64,000 bases of DNA, from positions 20,968,593 through 21,032,592 of the forward strand of contig JACMZG010001914.1 of the NCBI GenBank assembly GCA_018340805.1, in the 5' to 3' direction. Source of the DNA: Microvelia longipes (Eukaryota; Arthropoda; Insecta; Hemiptera; Veliidae). Below, piece after piece: positions 37,201 to 48,505 of the stretch. Numbering within the stretch: the first letter of the stretch is position 1; each line of letters opens with the position of its first letter. The position numbers were made by a program, and so were the translations under genes. The notes beneath the pieces were generated by a model. That model ran no database searches, was not told the origin of the DNA, and was given only the letters and a program-made list of their open reading frames with translations.

Positions 37201-37829
37201 TGGTGTATCTTTGTGTGAGCGAGTTGGAGGAGACTGTCTGTGAGTATATAATTAAAGGAAGCGAGTTAGTTGTAGATTGGATACGGTCGTCTGTCTTGTA
37301 TTGATATATAATTAGACTCATGGAAATATTAAGTTTCCTTGGTTGATCTCACAATCGCTAAGCTAATCTTACTAAATTGTTGTGATACTACAGTAAGTTT
37401 GATACCTTTGTAAGTTTGATAGAGTGTAGTGAAGCAGTTAGTGGCTTGTCACGTCATAAGCCATTGTTACTAAGTTTGTGCTAAAAGCCTTTATTCAGCC
37501 TGACCTATATAGACACCCTTCCTTACGGTTTTATGAACTCCTAATATGACCATCAGTGTGAATAATGGCTGATGAATCTCTGGATCACAGAAGATGTATT
37601 TGTCTACATAAATTACCCGGGTTGGACAAACTGGATTAACCAGGATTTGGATCAGTTTGATGAACCTATATGTTTATCTAGCTATTACGACAGTCATTAG
37701 CGAAGAATCTTTTCATGTTTCTTAACATAAGAAACAAACTAAGTTGGGATACCCCAACTTAGTTATTAGATTATCTTTTGATAACGTACAATTTTATGTT
37801 TACTTTTAGCAAATTTCATTTGGAAAAAA
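34217..37829. other. No gene recognised
   Basis: AT-rich sequence. Small structures only: CGACAGTAAAAGAGTTTTTTACTGTCG near 35855-35881 forms a hairpin related in wording to repeat F, and CGTAAGTGGTTTTT is repeated twice near 36146-36180. Open frames at 36055-36249 and 36907-37125 lack domains. Confidence 0.4.
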
Positions 37830-38350
37830 ATGTGGGAATCAGACTCGGTAGAACTCAAAACTGGTTTGAAGAATTACCTACTACTATATCATTAATATCC
37901 AAGAGAAATAATAAGGAGCCATCTGAACTTGCTTGGTAGAATTTAAAGCTGTATTAAAGAATTACCTAGTACTATGCTATTAATATACAGCAGAAAGAAT
38001 AAGGAGCCATCTGAACTTGCTTGGTAGAATTCAAAGCTGTATTGAAAAATTGCCTAGTACTATTTTATTAATATACACATGAAAGAATAAGGAGCCATCT
38101 GAACTTGCTTGGTAGAATACAAAGCTGTATTGAAGAATTGCTTAGTACTATGTTATTAATATCCAGCAGAAAGAATAAGGAGCCGACTGAACTTGCTTGG
38201 TAGAATACAAAGCTGGATTGAAGAATTGCCTAGTACTATTTTATTAATATAAAAGATTAACAGATGAAAGAATAAGGACCCGTCTGAGCTTTCTTGGTAA
38301 AATTCAGAGCAGTATTGAAGAATTACTTAGTTCTATGTCAATAATACATA
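37830..38350 (+). repeat. 88-bp tandem repeat array
   Basis: The word AAGGAGCC recurs at 37913, 38001, 38089 and 38177 (88-bp steps), then once more at 38274 after a short insertion. Units contain GAACTTGCTTGGTAGAAT and GAAGAATTGCCTAGTACTAT. About five and a half copies. Confidence 0.9.
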
Positions 38351-39143
38351 AAATATAGTACACTGAGAGCTGTATATTCATATCGGCTTTACCTTTAAGT
38401 ATTCTTTATAAAAGTTTGTGACACTTCTATATTATTCATATCACACATTTCTGTTCCTAATAACATAATTTTTCTTTTCTCTCATATAAACGAGTTTCCA
38501 ATACCAAAGTATATAACTGAATGATGCATCATTTGATTTGATTCCATTTCATTTAGATTTCTTTTTATACCATCATTCTTTTTTATCCCTTCTTATTTTT
38601 GACTTCCTGGTTCTTCCTTTTCTCGTTTATTTTCTCAGTCCCAGATCATTTGTTATCATTTTACTCCTCATAGTGTTATTTTCGTTTCAAGATTTCTCTC
38701 CTTTTGTTTTTATCATCTCATCTATCTTATTTGTATTTTCCCAAACTTTTTTTTGAATCGATACCAGTTTAGTATTATTTTAGCATTACATTTTTTATGA
38801 TAACAGTTTAGCTTATATTTGGAAATTTATTATTCGACCTTATTATTGATGCATTATTAAATAAATATTTTACATATTTAAATATTTCTATATTGTGTTT
38901 ACCCAATCCTAATAGGTTTTACAGAAATGGGGTTCAGCAAGACCTTTTTAACTTTATTTAAATTTCTACGGTATTTTTATTTGATGTTAGGACTTCTCTT
39001 AATATTTATTTATATTTTGTTAATTTAAGTTAGTCTAACTGATATATTTACTATAAGTTTCTACTTAAATTTTATATCCCCTTATTTAGGTTCCCTGGAA
39101 TTAATCATTGGGCTACTCCCTCAACGCACCCCTGTATTGCAGA
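38351..39143. other. No recognised gene
   Basis: Pyrimidine-rich, AT-rich sequence. The open frame at 38538-38756 is Phe/Leu/Ser composition only. Confidence 0.4.
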
Positions 39144-39244
39144 CTGCTGGTCACAATTTATTAGGCAACGTCGACTCACCAACTTCTGGATCTATGTTTA
39201 GAGTTGCTGAGGCTGTCTGAAGCTGATAAATTGTGATCCAGCAG
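39144..39244. repeat. Inverted repeat, about 19-bp arms
   Basis: CTGCTGGTCACAATTTAT at the left pairs with ATAAATTGTGATCCAGCAG at the right, one base inserted. The loop is about 64 bp with further CTGGAT/AGCTGA words. Confidence 0.7.
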
Positions 39245-40679
39245 CCTGTGGTAATTTTCGTGGCAGATAAAATATGGTGCCACAAGTAAAAAGTTGTATA
39301 AATTTTGAATTAATTTTAAATTACCTTTTTAAGCCACTCCTAAGGCGTTAGTTATGTCTTGAACGCCATTTCTTGGTAGTTGTAGTTTAGAGAGTGTTAA
39401 CTTTGCCATTGCCACGCTGGAGGATAACTTCATCGTACTTTACCATCCTAAAACACAGGATTTATCACCATTAGTCACCACCTAACTCACAGGATTCTTT
39501 GTATAAATATATTAACGTATACTAAATGAAAGAACATCACAGGACTTTAACATGATCAGGGTTCTTAGGGGTTAATTGCTCGCTAAGCTAAATTATTTTA
39601 GCATATATTTATTTAAAGAGCATATCCTTTAAATATAGTCCGATCAATTCATTTTATGCTAACAAGTTCTTAGGATGTGAGGTGAATCCTGTTTCAAAGT
39701 GCTAATAATGATTAAAATAGCTGGGTGAACTTGAAAGGAGGAATCAACCAGCGGTGATACTCCTTAGAATTTTTACTTATGGGACAATTTTTTTTAAGTA
39801 TACAAAGATTAAAAATAAATAAATAAAAAGTATTCATTTTGTAAGTATTTAGGTATTTTTGACTCAGGTAGTAAAAGGTCGCTTGACTACTGACGTCGAA
39901 GTCGTTGCGGAGGATTTGTAGGAAATGTTTTGGAATAAAGAGTTTGTACAAAAGAATTTGGATAGGATTCTAATTTGGAATGGAAAGAATTGGAGCGAGA
40001 GGTAATACATTCAGTGACAAAAGGGATTTTAAGATCATTATTTAGATTGTAAGACTTGGATACATTTCAGATTGGATGGTTTTGCGGAACCTTATACCTC
40101 AACATCGCATGGACATGAAGGTTTTATTATGTTATTATAAATTAGTAATTTGTAAATGAGTGTGGGATTATATATTTTATAGAGTAAGGTTGGAGAATCC
40201 CAAAATCTAGCAAGACTGAGAAACAAATTTCAAAAATAACCTATTATTATTTATTGGAAATGACTAACTGATTTTCCTGTCTACGAGTAATATTTAATTG
40301 AATCATCAACGCAAAATCATTTTTAAAGTCTACCTCCAAAGAAATATTAAAGTAGAATATTAGGAAATGTAAAGAAAACAGATATAAAAAACCACTCAAA
40401 TCTGGTCTATTATTCTATCATATTGTCTATAATTTCCTTCTTCTACTGCAAAGGTTTTTGTATAATTAAGCCAGACTTCTGAGTTATTCTTCCATAAACT
40501 TCAACAAAAATTGCTCCCTAAATGATTTTCAAGAATATTAATGTTTACACAACATACTGTGTTTGCGTTAGAGAAACCCCTGACAGAAGGGTGAATATTT
40601 TATGTTTGATATTCTAAGGTCTGGAATCAAAGCTTTTATAAATGAATCGAATTAAAGGAAAAATATGTCCAGTCATCGT
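39245..40679. other. No recognised feature
   Basis: AT-rich, no supported gene; the minus open frame at 39712-39951 shows no domain. Confidence 0.4.
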
Positions 40680-40912
40680 AAATTTTTACTTTTCTTTACT
40701 CATACCGTAGGTATTCACAGGCTTATGTTCGGATCGATTTGAAATCTGGCACGAATGTATTCCTATATAAGAATAGCTAATGTAACAACGTTTTACCTCA
40801 ATATTAGCATTAGTCAATTTTTCATCAAATGACATCTTGAGGGAGGATGAGCGCAGCGAATCCGATGTGATGAGGAAAAGTTCCGAGGTACCCCGTACCT
40901 GATTTTGTATTA
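40680..40912 (+). repeat. 5S-like retroposon family, internally deleted
   Basis: Starts with ACTCATACCGTAGGTATTCA and ends with GGAGGATGAGCGCAGCGAAT, GATGAGGAAAAGTTCCGAGG and TACCCCGTACC. The two termini are joined with most of the body missing, so this copy marks both ends of the family. Confidence 0.8.
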
Positions 40913-41484
40913 TATTTCCCTTACAAAATCTTTTTTCCAACTGTTAAGTTTTTTTGGTCAACTCTAGACTTTTCACATTCTATTATTATTCATATACCTT
41001 GATTGTTGATGACCTAAAAAACGATATTTTTGAAAAAAATCCGATGAATAAAAATGAATAGTTATACTAAGCAGTAAGATGTAAATGAATGAAAATAACT
41101 CTAAATCTTTCCAAACTAGATCCAACTTTGCGTGTTTTCTAATAATAATCTATCTTAATAAACTTTGAATAGTTCTTATCTATACTGTTTGACATAAAAA
41201 CAATTCAAGTGCTGTTTAAAATCGAGAGTTTTGTTCAAATTCTTTCGCATTGCTAAACTCATTTTAGTAATATTAAGTTTAGTTTACTGTTAATTTACTA
41301 TTTTAAATGTAAATATTACAAAACTATTTTTTTAAAGAACGGATTAAGTATGTCAATAAATAGATTAAATTGTATTGAAATAAAAACAATAATAGAAGAA
41401 TGATATTTAATGAAAAAAGTTAAAATAATGAAGACTCATGTTCTTAAAATAGTGTATTATACTACTAGGCTGTAAAAAAAATCT
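40913..41484. other. No recognised feature
   Basis: AT-rich spacer. Confidence 0.4.
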
Positions 41485-41640
41485 TCTTTTTACCGAAGCG
41501 ACTATACTTACTGGCGAGTGAAGCGATTCAGTTAAAATAGCCGAGTTAAGAAAAAAAAATTCACTGCCATGTACTGCATGCTATTTTTTTGAGATAACAT
41601 AAGAGTAATGATAAAATAAGTAGTATTACAAAACAGTTTT
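41485..41640 (+). repeat. Dispersed repeat F, uninterrupted copy
   Basis: ACCGAAGCGACTATACTTAC, GCGAGTGAAGCGATTCAGTT, AATAGCCGAGTT, and CATGTACTGCATGCTATTTT match both halves of the interrupted copy at 21.4-22.1 kb. Confidence 0.65.
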
Positions 41641-41698
41641 ATTTACCGCTAAAATCGATAACTTTTTTAACCCTGGTAGAGTTGCTATCAACTCAGCG

Positions 41699-41757
41699 TC
41701 ACTTAATTCATTAAACATCATTAAACACTGTTTAATGATGTTAAATGAATTAAGTGA
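41699..41757. repeat. Near-perfect hairpin, about 28-bp arms
   Basis: TCACTTAATTCATTAAACAT and following bases pair with ATGTTAAATGAATTAAGTGA. The loop is a few bases. Confidence 0.85.
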
Positions 41758-42084
41758 CTGATTAATAAACAGTGTCACTATTAATCATCGTAAGTAATAC
41801 TTTCTATTAAAGAAATACAAACATACAAACAGGATTGCCATCTAGCGAAATTAAAGTAGAACTAAAACAAGAATGTGGTCTTAAGCGCTCCTCACGGCAA
41901 ATACATAAACCCCTAGCTGTACATAACATGATTTTTCAAACAAATAAAGTTTTTTGTATGCCCTACAAAAAACTCTCCTTTTTCAGAGAATACAAATTCA
42001 GCATTTCACTTTCTGTGCAAAAGGGGATTAAGTAAACCTAAACTCCCTACTTCACGAAATAATATTAATACATAATACATAAAA

Positions 42085-42590
42085 ATAGCTTGGAACTTTT
42101 CCTTTTCATTGTGAAAAGGAAAAGCCATTGTGGCTTTGCCACGCTCATCCTCACTAATTCCTCAGAAAATCAAAATCAACTAATTTATATTGCAGTACGT
42201 CTTCGGACTCGCTTTGCTCGTCCTTATTCGAAAGCTGTTTTATCCCCAGTGCCCATCTATCCAAGAAATGAATTTGCTTATATGTCATACGTCGTGAAAC
42301 AGTTAAAAAATCATCGAAATTAAGAATTGAAAAGTCGATATATTCAAAATGGTGGCCTGTAATTAAAGATAATTCATGAGCCAGCAAATTACGTAATCGT
42401 AGTCTTAATAATATTATCTTCCAAACAGTATGTTAAGTCTGATTTTTTAATCAAGTTTCAACTCTCTAACGTGAACAGAAACACACACATACAGACAGCA
42501 TGCTGAAAAAATTATTCAGAACATTTATAAAGTCCGTGAAACGGATTATTGCCAATATTCCCAATTATTTCTAATATTCTTCGGTGCAAC
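42085..42590 (-). repeat. 5S-like retroposon family, near-complete copy
   Basis: In reverse order it contains the terminal words, GCAGTACGTCTTCGGACTCG (a reverse of the GAGTCCGAAGACGTACTGC segment), the 5S-like block at 42236-42271 (reverse of CTTGGATAGATGGGCACTGG), CAAGTTTCAACTCTCTAACG, and ACACACACATACAGACAG. Open frames on both strands through it are repeat products. Confidence 0.75.
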
Positions 42591-43369
42591 TATCTGTTTT
42601 GTTTAATATACACAGTTACTAAACGATGCTTGAGTGACAATGCATAAACTTATGTTAATGTGTGTGTTAGTACTAGTTAGTAAACATGCTTATTTCCTAG
42701 TTTTTCTCCGCTCCCCTGGGGGACCATCGCTGCTTCGGAACAAATAAATCGCTGAAGCTGGACCCCCTGGCTTTTCTGTCAACATTTGTCAATGTCCTCT
42801 TTCTTTTTAGGAACTTTTTAGGATTGAAAGAATATTTTTTTTATAAAAACATCTCTAAGAAATTACTTTTTGTTAAAATAAAGAACTTATTTAATAAAAA
42901 TTATATTCTCGTCCATTAAAATCTGTTTTCGCCAATTTTTTGTGTAGTATTAGAAAATTAATTCAAAAATCATTGGAGGAAAAATAATATTTATACAAGG
43001 AAAAAGCCCTGAAGGGCCGGAAGCGGGCATGGTGCTTTTCTTTCGCTCCCAGATATAAACAGATTAAATTCTAATTTTTCTCTCAGCTGTATATCAGTAA
43101 GAAATATGGCTGTTATTTTATTATCTTTTTATACCATAAATATTTCCTCTTTTTGTTATTTCAAATTTTAGGTGTTTTGACTCCTTTGAGTGAATAAATA
43201 AATTATTTATGACATTTAATTTTTAAAATAACATGTACATTATTAACTTATTATCTTTCCAGAGTCTCTTTTATAAATATTTTATAGTTTCAAGTTCTCA
43301 GGAGAAAACTGCCTTTCAAAAAACAGTTAAATTTGAACTGAATGTGAAAAGAAACTTATAATGTAAGAA
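42591..43369. other. No gene; imperfect inverted repeat at 42714-42773
   Basis: CTGGGGGACCATCGCTGCTTC faces GCTGAAGCTGGACCCCCTGG with about 20 bp between. The rest shows nothing recognisable. Confidence 0.5.
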
Positions 43370-43580
43370 ATTTGAAGTTTCTGACGTTTCGTTTCCACAG
43401 TTGCAAACACATTCAAGGCTTACTACATCATGTTGACTCAAAGTGATAAATTTGTGGACAATTTGATACAAAATAATAATTTGACTTGTTTCTTCATTTT
43501 GATTCTCATTGATGCACAAAAACCCTGAAGATGTTATCAATAGTGGAAACAAAACTTCGCAAACTATAACATACAAGTCA
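43370..43580 (+). mobile_element. Decayed PLE-like foldback
   Basis: GACGTTTCGTTTCCACAGTT with CACATTCAAGG at 43382-43418 is an imperfect reverse complement of CCCTGAAGATGTTATCAATA with GTGGAAAC at 43523-43550. The right side has CTGAAGA (43525-43531), a short stem TTAT/ATAG, and GAAA (43546-43549), the motif order shared by the foldback group. The minus open frame across it has no domain. Confidence 0.55.
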
Positions 43581-43724
43581 ACGCTTCAGTCAAACACTTT
43601 TAACGTCTAGATATCAATTGAGGAAGCGGCATAAAGCATCAGTCTTGATTTATTGCAATATTTTGTTAATCTCAGGCTGTTCCAGTAAAAATAATACGTA
43701 ACATGATCAATTGAAATGCTTATT

Positions 43725-43805
43725 ATTAAAATACTAGCTTTACGGGACCGCTACGGCTCTTCGCGCTAATTCGGAGCGCTAATTCGCGGCTCTTCGAGCT
43801 AATTA
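43725..43805 (+). repeat. Short retroposon-end-like repeat
   Basis: AATACTAGCTTTACGGGACC followed by CGGCTCTTCGCGCTAATTCG, with GCGCTAATTCG-type words repeated three times. Similar ACTAGCTTTACCCGCGGCTT words are common at ends of dispersed repeats in animal genomes; that comparison is from memory. Confidence 0.4.
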
Positions 43806-43987
43806 CTTATGTGTAATGACATCATAATTCAATTTTTACCAATTACACCACTTAAGATTGTCCTATTAAGCTGAAATCGAAAAATACTGTCGTCATATGC
43901 CAATTTCGTTTCGATAGTGTTGTTTTATAAGAAGTGCGTTATATGCATGAGTATATAATTTTTTTAAAAACAAATATGTTTTTTTTA

Positions 43988-44056
43988 ATCGAAGAATCAG
44001 CTACCGTCGATACTTGCTGTTCAACAGCAAGTATCGACGGTAGCTGATTCTTCGAT
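43988..44056. repeat. 69-bp perfect palindrome
   Basis: Arms of 34 bp around one central base (44022). The left arm reads ATCGAAGAATCAGCTACCGT and ends GCTGTT; the right arm is its exact reverse complement. There is no spacer to speak of, so as RNA or single-stranded DNA it would form an almost uninterrupted hairpin. Confidence 0.95.
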
Positions 44057-44590
44057 TGCATCTTCAACTTGCGGTAAATATAACCTTTTTAATGTTTTTT
44101 TTAATCAATTTGAATGAAAATTGAAATTTGAATCGATTCCCCAATGCCCCCTTCACCACCGTCATCCGAACAATCGAAACACCAAAAATCCGTTAAAAAG
44201 CAAAATGCAACGAAAATAAATAAGTTATCATGTCAAACAGTTAAAAGTTTACTGCATATTTATTATTAAAAAAAAATTAACTTTGGCTGTTTTTTAATTT
44301 TTCCCAACTTATTTTTTTTATTTTATACACTAAAGTTTGCATTTGACTTATTACTCATTAATATTTTTCATTGTCTTTGAATTTTTAATCAAAAGCTTTA
44401 GTTTGTTTAATTAATGTTTCTGTTTATTTTTAGAAGTTAATTTAATAATTTTAAACAAAGGTTGTTTATTTAGGATTTAAGAATAAGAGCAATTTTTAAA
44501 CTTTTCGACGAAACTAAGAATAATTACAGTTATAAAATTCTGGCGTGAAAGTCCGCATTTTTTCTAAGCAGTAGCTATATAAGTCATGTT

Positions 44591-45303
44591 AGTAGGGGCA
44601 AAAGGCCGATTCTGGCACCGCCACCTCCTCCTCCTCCACCGCCACCTCCACCGCCTCCTCCACCGCCTCCTCCACCGCCTCCTCCTCAACCATCTCGTTG
44701 TAGTCGTATCCCCCCCCTCCCTCTCTTTTGCTTTGCATAGTGTAATAACAGAAACATTAAATATGCTTTGCATAAAAAATTGGTTCCCACCATATAGGTA
44801 GAAGCAGGAGGATTTTAGGTGTGATGTAGTAGACCACCCTAGATTATGAAATGTCTCTCTTAGTAAAAAGCCTTCCCACCACGTCAAGGTGGAGACGAAT
44901 CGGGAAGGTGTACAGTGCCCCGTCCTCGCACTGTACTATGGCGAACATCCTCTTTAAAAAAATATCGCCTCTATATATATTTTTGTATTTTTTATATTTT
45001 TTAATTTTTTTTTTTGTATTTTTTATATTTTTTTTCTAACGTATTTACAATTACACTTACTTCTCTTTAGCGCCATATAGGTTTACGGGACGCTATGCCA
45101 CGCCAGGGACCGCTCTGAGGGTTTACGGGTCGCTATGCCACGCCAGGGACCCTCTATGGGTTTACGGGACGCTATGCCACGCCAGGGACCCAATTATGGC
45201 ACGCTTCGCCATACTAGAGTTCCATCTCGGCAGCTGCTGAGACATGAGTGTAAGGTTATTTAACATATGATTAAACTCTAAGAATAAACTCGAAAATAAA
45301 TCC
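44591..45303 (+). repeat. Left terminal inverted repeat of the Polinton-like element
   Basis: Reverse complement of 48826-49558 with scattered differences. From the outside in it holds: a 14-bp end, a CCDCCT-type triplet tract (44613-44690), a unique block, a 9-bp-arm hairpin GTACAGTGC...GCACTGTAC (44910-44936), a T-rich block, and three copies of a unit of about 40 bp containing GACGCTATGCCACGCCAGGG (45077-45195). The inner boundary is GGATTTATTTTCGAG read on the minus strand. Confidence 0.9.
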
Positions 45304-45375
45304 CTACAAATGAAACTCACGTGGCTACACATGAAACCGGTAGTAAATTTATGGTCAAACCGAGTGCAGGTCCGT

Positions 45376-45837
45376 TTACGAGCCATTTATACAAACTCCA
45401 TACTCGAGCCTGAGCGCAAGCAAATTTTTATTGTGCTTATGAAGAAGGCAGGGCCTCAGCTATAACTCAATGAACTAATTTTGGGACATTCTATCGCAAG
45501 TAAATCTATAATGACGCAATTATTTGGCAAGTATTTTTTCAATAAACGTACTTTACCCTTTACGACAAAGTGTGTGTACCGATTAGATAAAAGTTTAAAT
45601 ACTAAATACAATCGCTCGTACTCAATCACCGTCATCCCAGTTAATTCCGTGAAAATTTAATGTAAGCCAAGAATTTGTTTTCATAGATTTAGAATCTTGA
45701 ATATAATTTGCAGGTGGTAAAAATAACCAGCTCGAAGACGATTTCGTCTGCAGGTCCAAACATGCAAGCTCTTTAACGATGACTTGCCCCTCATTATCTA
45801 CAAACCCTTGAATATCTATAATAGCGGTAGAAGGCAT
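45376..45837 (-). pseudogene. Broken uncharacterised gene of the Polinton-like element
   Basis: A minus-strand gene starts at the ATG whose complement is 45835-45837. Its first part (to 45622) opens with STAIIDIQGFVDNEG and ends WDDGD at a stop. Similar residues carry on in a second frame to about 45459 and in a third to 45376, where a Cys-x2-His-Lys-His stretch appears, so at least two frameshifts have broken it. The N-terminus, an Asp inside a hydrophobic strand, recalls RNase H-fold or exonuclease-like proteins, but no full catalytic set can be verified. I associate this start with uncharacterised arthropod proteins; that is from memory. It points outward to the left repeat and stands back to back with the minisatellite and the plus-strand genes. 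Confidence 0.55.
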
Positions 45838-45904
45838 CTTGACTGCACGGAAGCCAAGATACAACTGATCATATCCCCTTACATCATAAACTTATATATT
45901 CATC

Positions 45905-46700
45905 TTGTCGCTTTGGAGCCTATATGAGCCAATTTGGAGCCATGTTGGAGCCTATATGAACCATTTAGAGCCATGTTGGAGCCTATATGAGCCATTTAGA
46001 GCCATGTTGGAGCCTATATGAGCCATTTAGAGCCGGAGTGGAGCCAATATGAGCCATTTGGAGCCGGAGTGGAGCCTATATGAGCCATATAGAGCCGGTG
46101 TGGAGCCTATATGAGCTATCGCAGAGCCTATATGAGCCGAGTTGGAGCCTATATGAGCCATTTGGAGCCGGAGTGGAGCCATTTAGAGCCGGAGTGGAGC
46201 CAATATGAGCCATCTAGAGCCAGAGTGGAGCCTAATATGAGCCATTAAAGCCGTGTTGGAGCCAATATGAGCCATTTAGAGCCGGAGTGAAGCCTATATG
46301 AGCCATTTAGAGCCGTGTTGGAGCCATTTAGAGCCAGAGTGGAGCCAATATGAGCCATTTAGAGCCGGTGTGGAGCCTATATGAGCTATCGCAGAGCCTA
46401 TATGAGTCAATTTGGAGCCGAGTTGGAGCCTATATGAGCCAATTAGAGCCGCTTGGAGCCTATATGAGCCATTTAGAGCCGGAGTGGAGCCAATATGAGC
46501 CATTTGGAGCCGGAGTGGAGCCTATATGAGCCGCTTTGGAGCCTATATGAGCCATATAGAGTCGGTGTGGAGCCTATATGAGCCGAGTTGGAGCCTATAT
46601 GAGCCATTTAGAGCCAGTGTGGAGCCTATATGAGCCATTTAGAGCCGATGTGGTGCCAATATGAACTATCGCAGAGCCTATACGAGCCGATTTGGAGTTG
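45905..46700 (+). repeat. Minisatellite with GAGCC-type units of about 30 bp
   Basis: Dozens of GAGCCTATATGAGCCATTTA and GAGCCGGAGTGGAGCCAATA variants in mixed order, so each unit is built of 6-mer to 15-mer subunits sharing GAGCC. It fills the space between the divergent minus-strand and plus-strand genes. Its GC content and purine-rich plus strand differ sharply from the flanks. Open frames inside it are repeat products. Confidence 0.95.
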
Positions 46701-46827
46701 TGTTGCAGCTAATATGGGTCTAACTGGAGTTGTTGAAGCCGCTTCAGCGGTGATTTAGCTTTCGTTGAGTATATATATAGAGCTAGTGGAGCTCCAACTT
46801 TAGTATTGAGCCAGACACCGAGCAGAG

Positions 46828-48428
46828 ATGTTCTCCAAGATACGTGATTCGAGCCTCTACAAGAAGAGATTTGAAAACTTGACATTTAGTTGTCCAGACT
46901 GCTGTAAAAAGTTTATACATAAAAAGAATTTACTTCGACACCAACGAGATAAACACTGTGAGGGGGTTGAACGCGAGGATGGTTCAGAGTTGGGATTCTA
47001 CAAGGACGCCATTGCAGGTAAACATGATGAGTCAATTGTAGACAATAACTCTAGCAAGGCAGTATGTGGATCGGAAAAGGATAGAAAAGAAGAAGACGAT
47101 GAGGAGGAGGATGAAGAAGATGATGAGGAGGATGAACCTATTGATGATGTAGTAAGTAACAAAGACATAGAAGAGCCAAAAATGATTGAGATGTTAAATT
47201 TAAGTGAACACCCCGAATATGATGAATCTATAGAGAGTCTAGAGTATCATACTCACTATCCGTACGCAAACTCAAAGCTAGACGCCGGAGAAGAGATACG
47301 GATTCCAGTACAACTCCAAGACATTTATACGCTTCCGAGTGAAAGTTTTATATATTTGGAACTATCATTTTTAAAAGAAGGAGGTAATACGGCACCGGCG
47401 AAGCACAGACTCATCAACAACGCATTCCCGTTTTTATTCGACGAGATCCGGTATGAAATTTGTGGAGTTGAGATTGATAAAGTCAGAAACCCCGGAATGA
47501 CTTCGACTCTAAAGGATTGGGCATCTCATCTCACGCGCCTATATCGTATTCCTTAACAAATATGGGATGGACAATACCCTTCAATGAAGTACAAGAAGAA
47601 TCATCCACCCGGTACAACGTTTGTCTACCTTTATCCTCGTTACTCGGATTCGCGGAAGATTATCGAAAAGTTTTGATAAACGTAAAGCAAGAGCTAATTT
47701 TGGTAAGAGCGAGAACGATTCAAATTGCTTTGTATGTTCCATACGTCGATACGGATGCACGGGCAGAAGTTCGCGAGAAAGTTAAAATTGAACTACTATC
47801 GCTTTGTTGGAAAATACCTTACGTTCGGTTAACGAAGTTCAGAAACTAAATTTAATTAATTATTTAAAAACAGAAAAAATAATTTCTCTCCATTTCCGAG
47901 CGTGGGATATGCACGAGTATCCGCTATTACCTACGTCAAACCGACAAGTATGGTCGATTAAAACTTCGACTCAACTCGAGAAACCGCGATTTTTAATTTT
48001 AGCCTTTCAAAAGGGTAGAAATAACGTCGTCGATAAGGCATCCAGTTGTTTCGATCACTGCGATTTGACAAATGTCAAGCTTTATCTCAATTCACGAGTG
48101 TTCCCCTACGATGATTTAAATTTAAAATTCTCCCAAAATAAATTTGCTTTATTGTACCACATGTACGCGGCGTTTCAAACGTCGTACTACAACACTTATC
48201 AGAGTCTACCGTACGTATCCTTTACAGATTTTAAGAATAAATGTCCTGTTGTAATCATTGATTGTTCGAAAACAATCAGAGTCTATCAAAAAGGGTCCGG
48301 TAGATGTGAGATTAGAATTTGAATCTGAAAAAGATTTCCCGGCAAATACTACCGCGTACTGTCTATTGTTACACGATAGATTAGTTCAGTACAACCCCCT
48401 GACTAGCATTGTGCATAAAATGACATGA
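46828..48428 (+). pseudogene. C2H2 finger plus virus-like structural-type protein, three frameshifts
   Basis: The gene starts at the ATG 46828. Residues 22-43 form one C2H2 finger (C22, C25, H38, H43). Residues about 83-107 are an acidic Glu/Asp run. From about residue 140 a different globular region begins (RIPVQLQDIYTLP, then FLFDEIRYEICGVEID). The frame shifts near 47510-47520, again near 47810-47845 and again near 48290-48320; similarity continues in each new frame to a stop at 48426-48428. With those shifts it cannot give a full product as assembled. The globular part matches a family I recognise as uncharacterised proteins that recur in arthropod and cnidarian genomes. Its place in a Polinton-type element suggests a capsid-type (double jelly-roll) protein, but that is inference from context. 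Sequencing error rather than decay could explain one or more shifts. Confidence 0.6.
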
Positions 48429-48505
48429 ATAGACATGTCTGGTCGAGGGTGGGGGTATGTATAAAATAAAGAAAGCCAAGCAATAATAAATCAGTATTGC
48501 GCAAG

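Noticed and set aside
44564..44887. Arg/Trp-rich and Pro-rich frames at the ends of the Polinton-like element (also 49361-49662)
   Set aside because: They read through the triplet tract and the same frames occur in mirror image in both inverted repeats; no evidence that they are genes.
46294..46503. Minus-strand frame with repeated IGS peptides
   Set aside because: Product of the GAGCC minisatellite inside the Polinton-like element.
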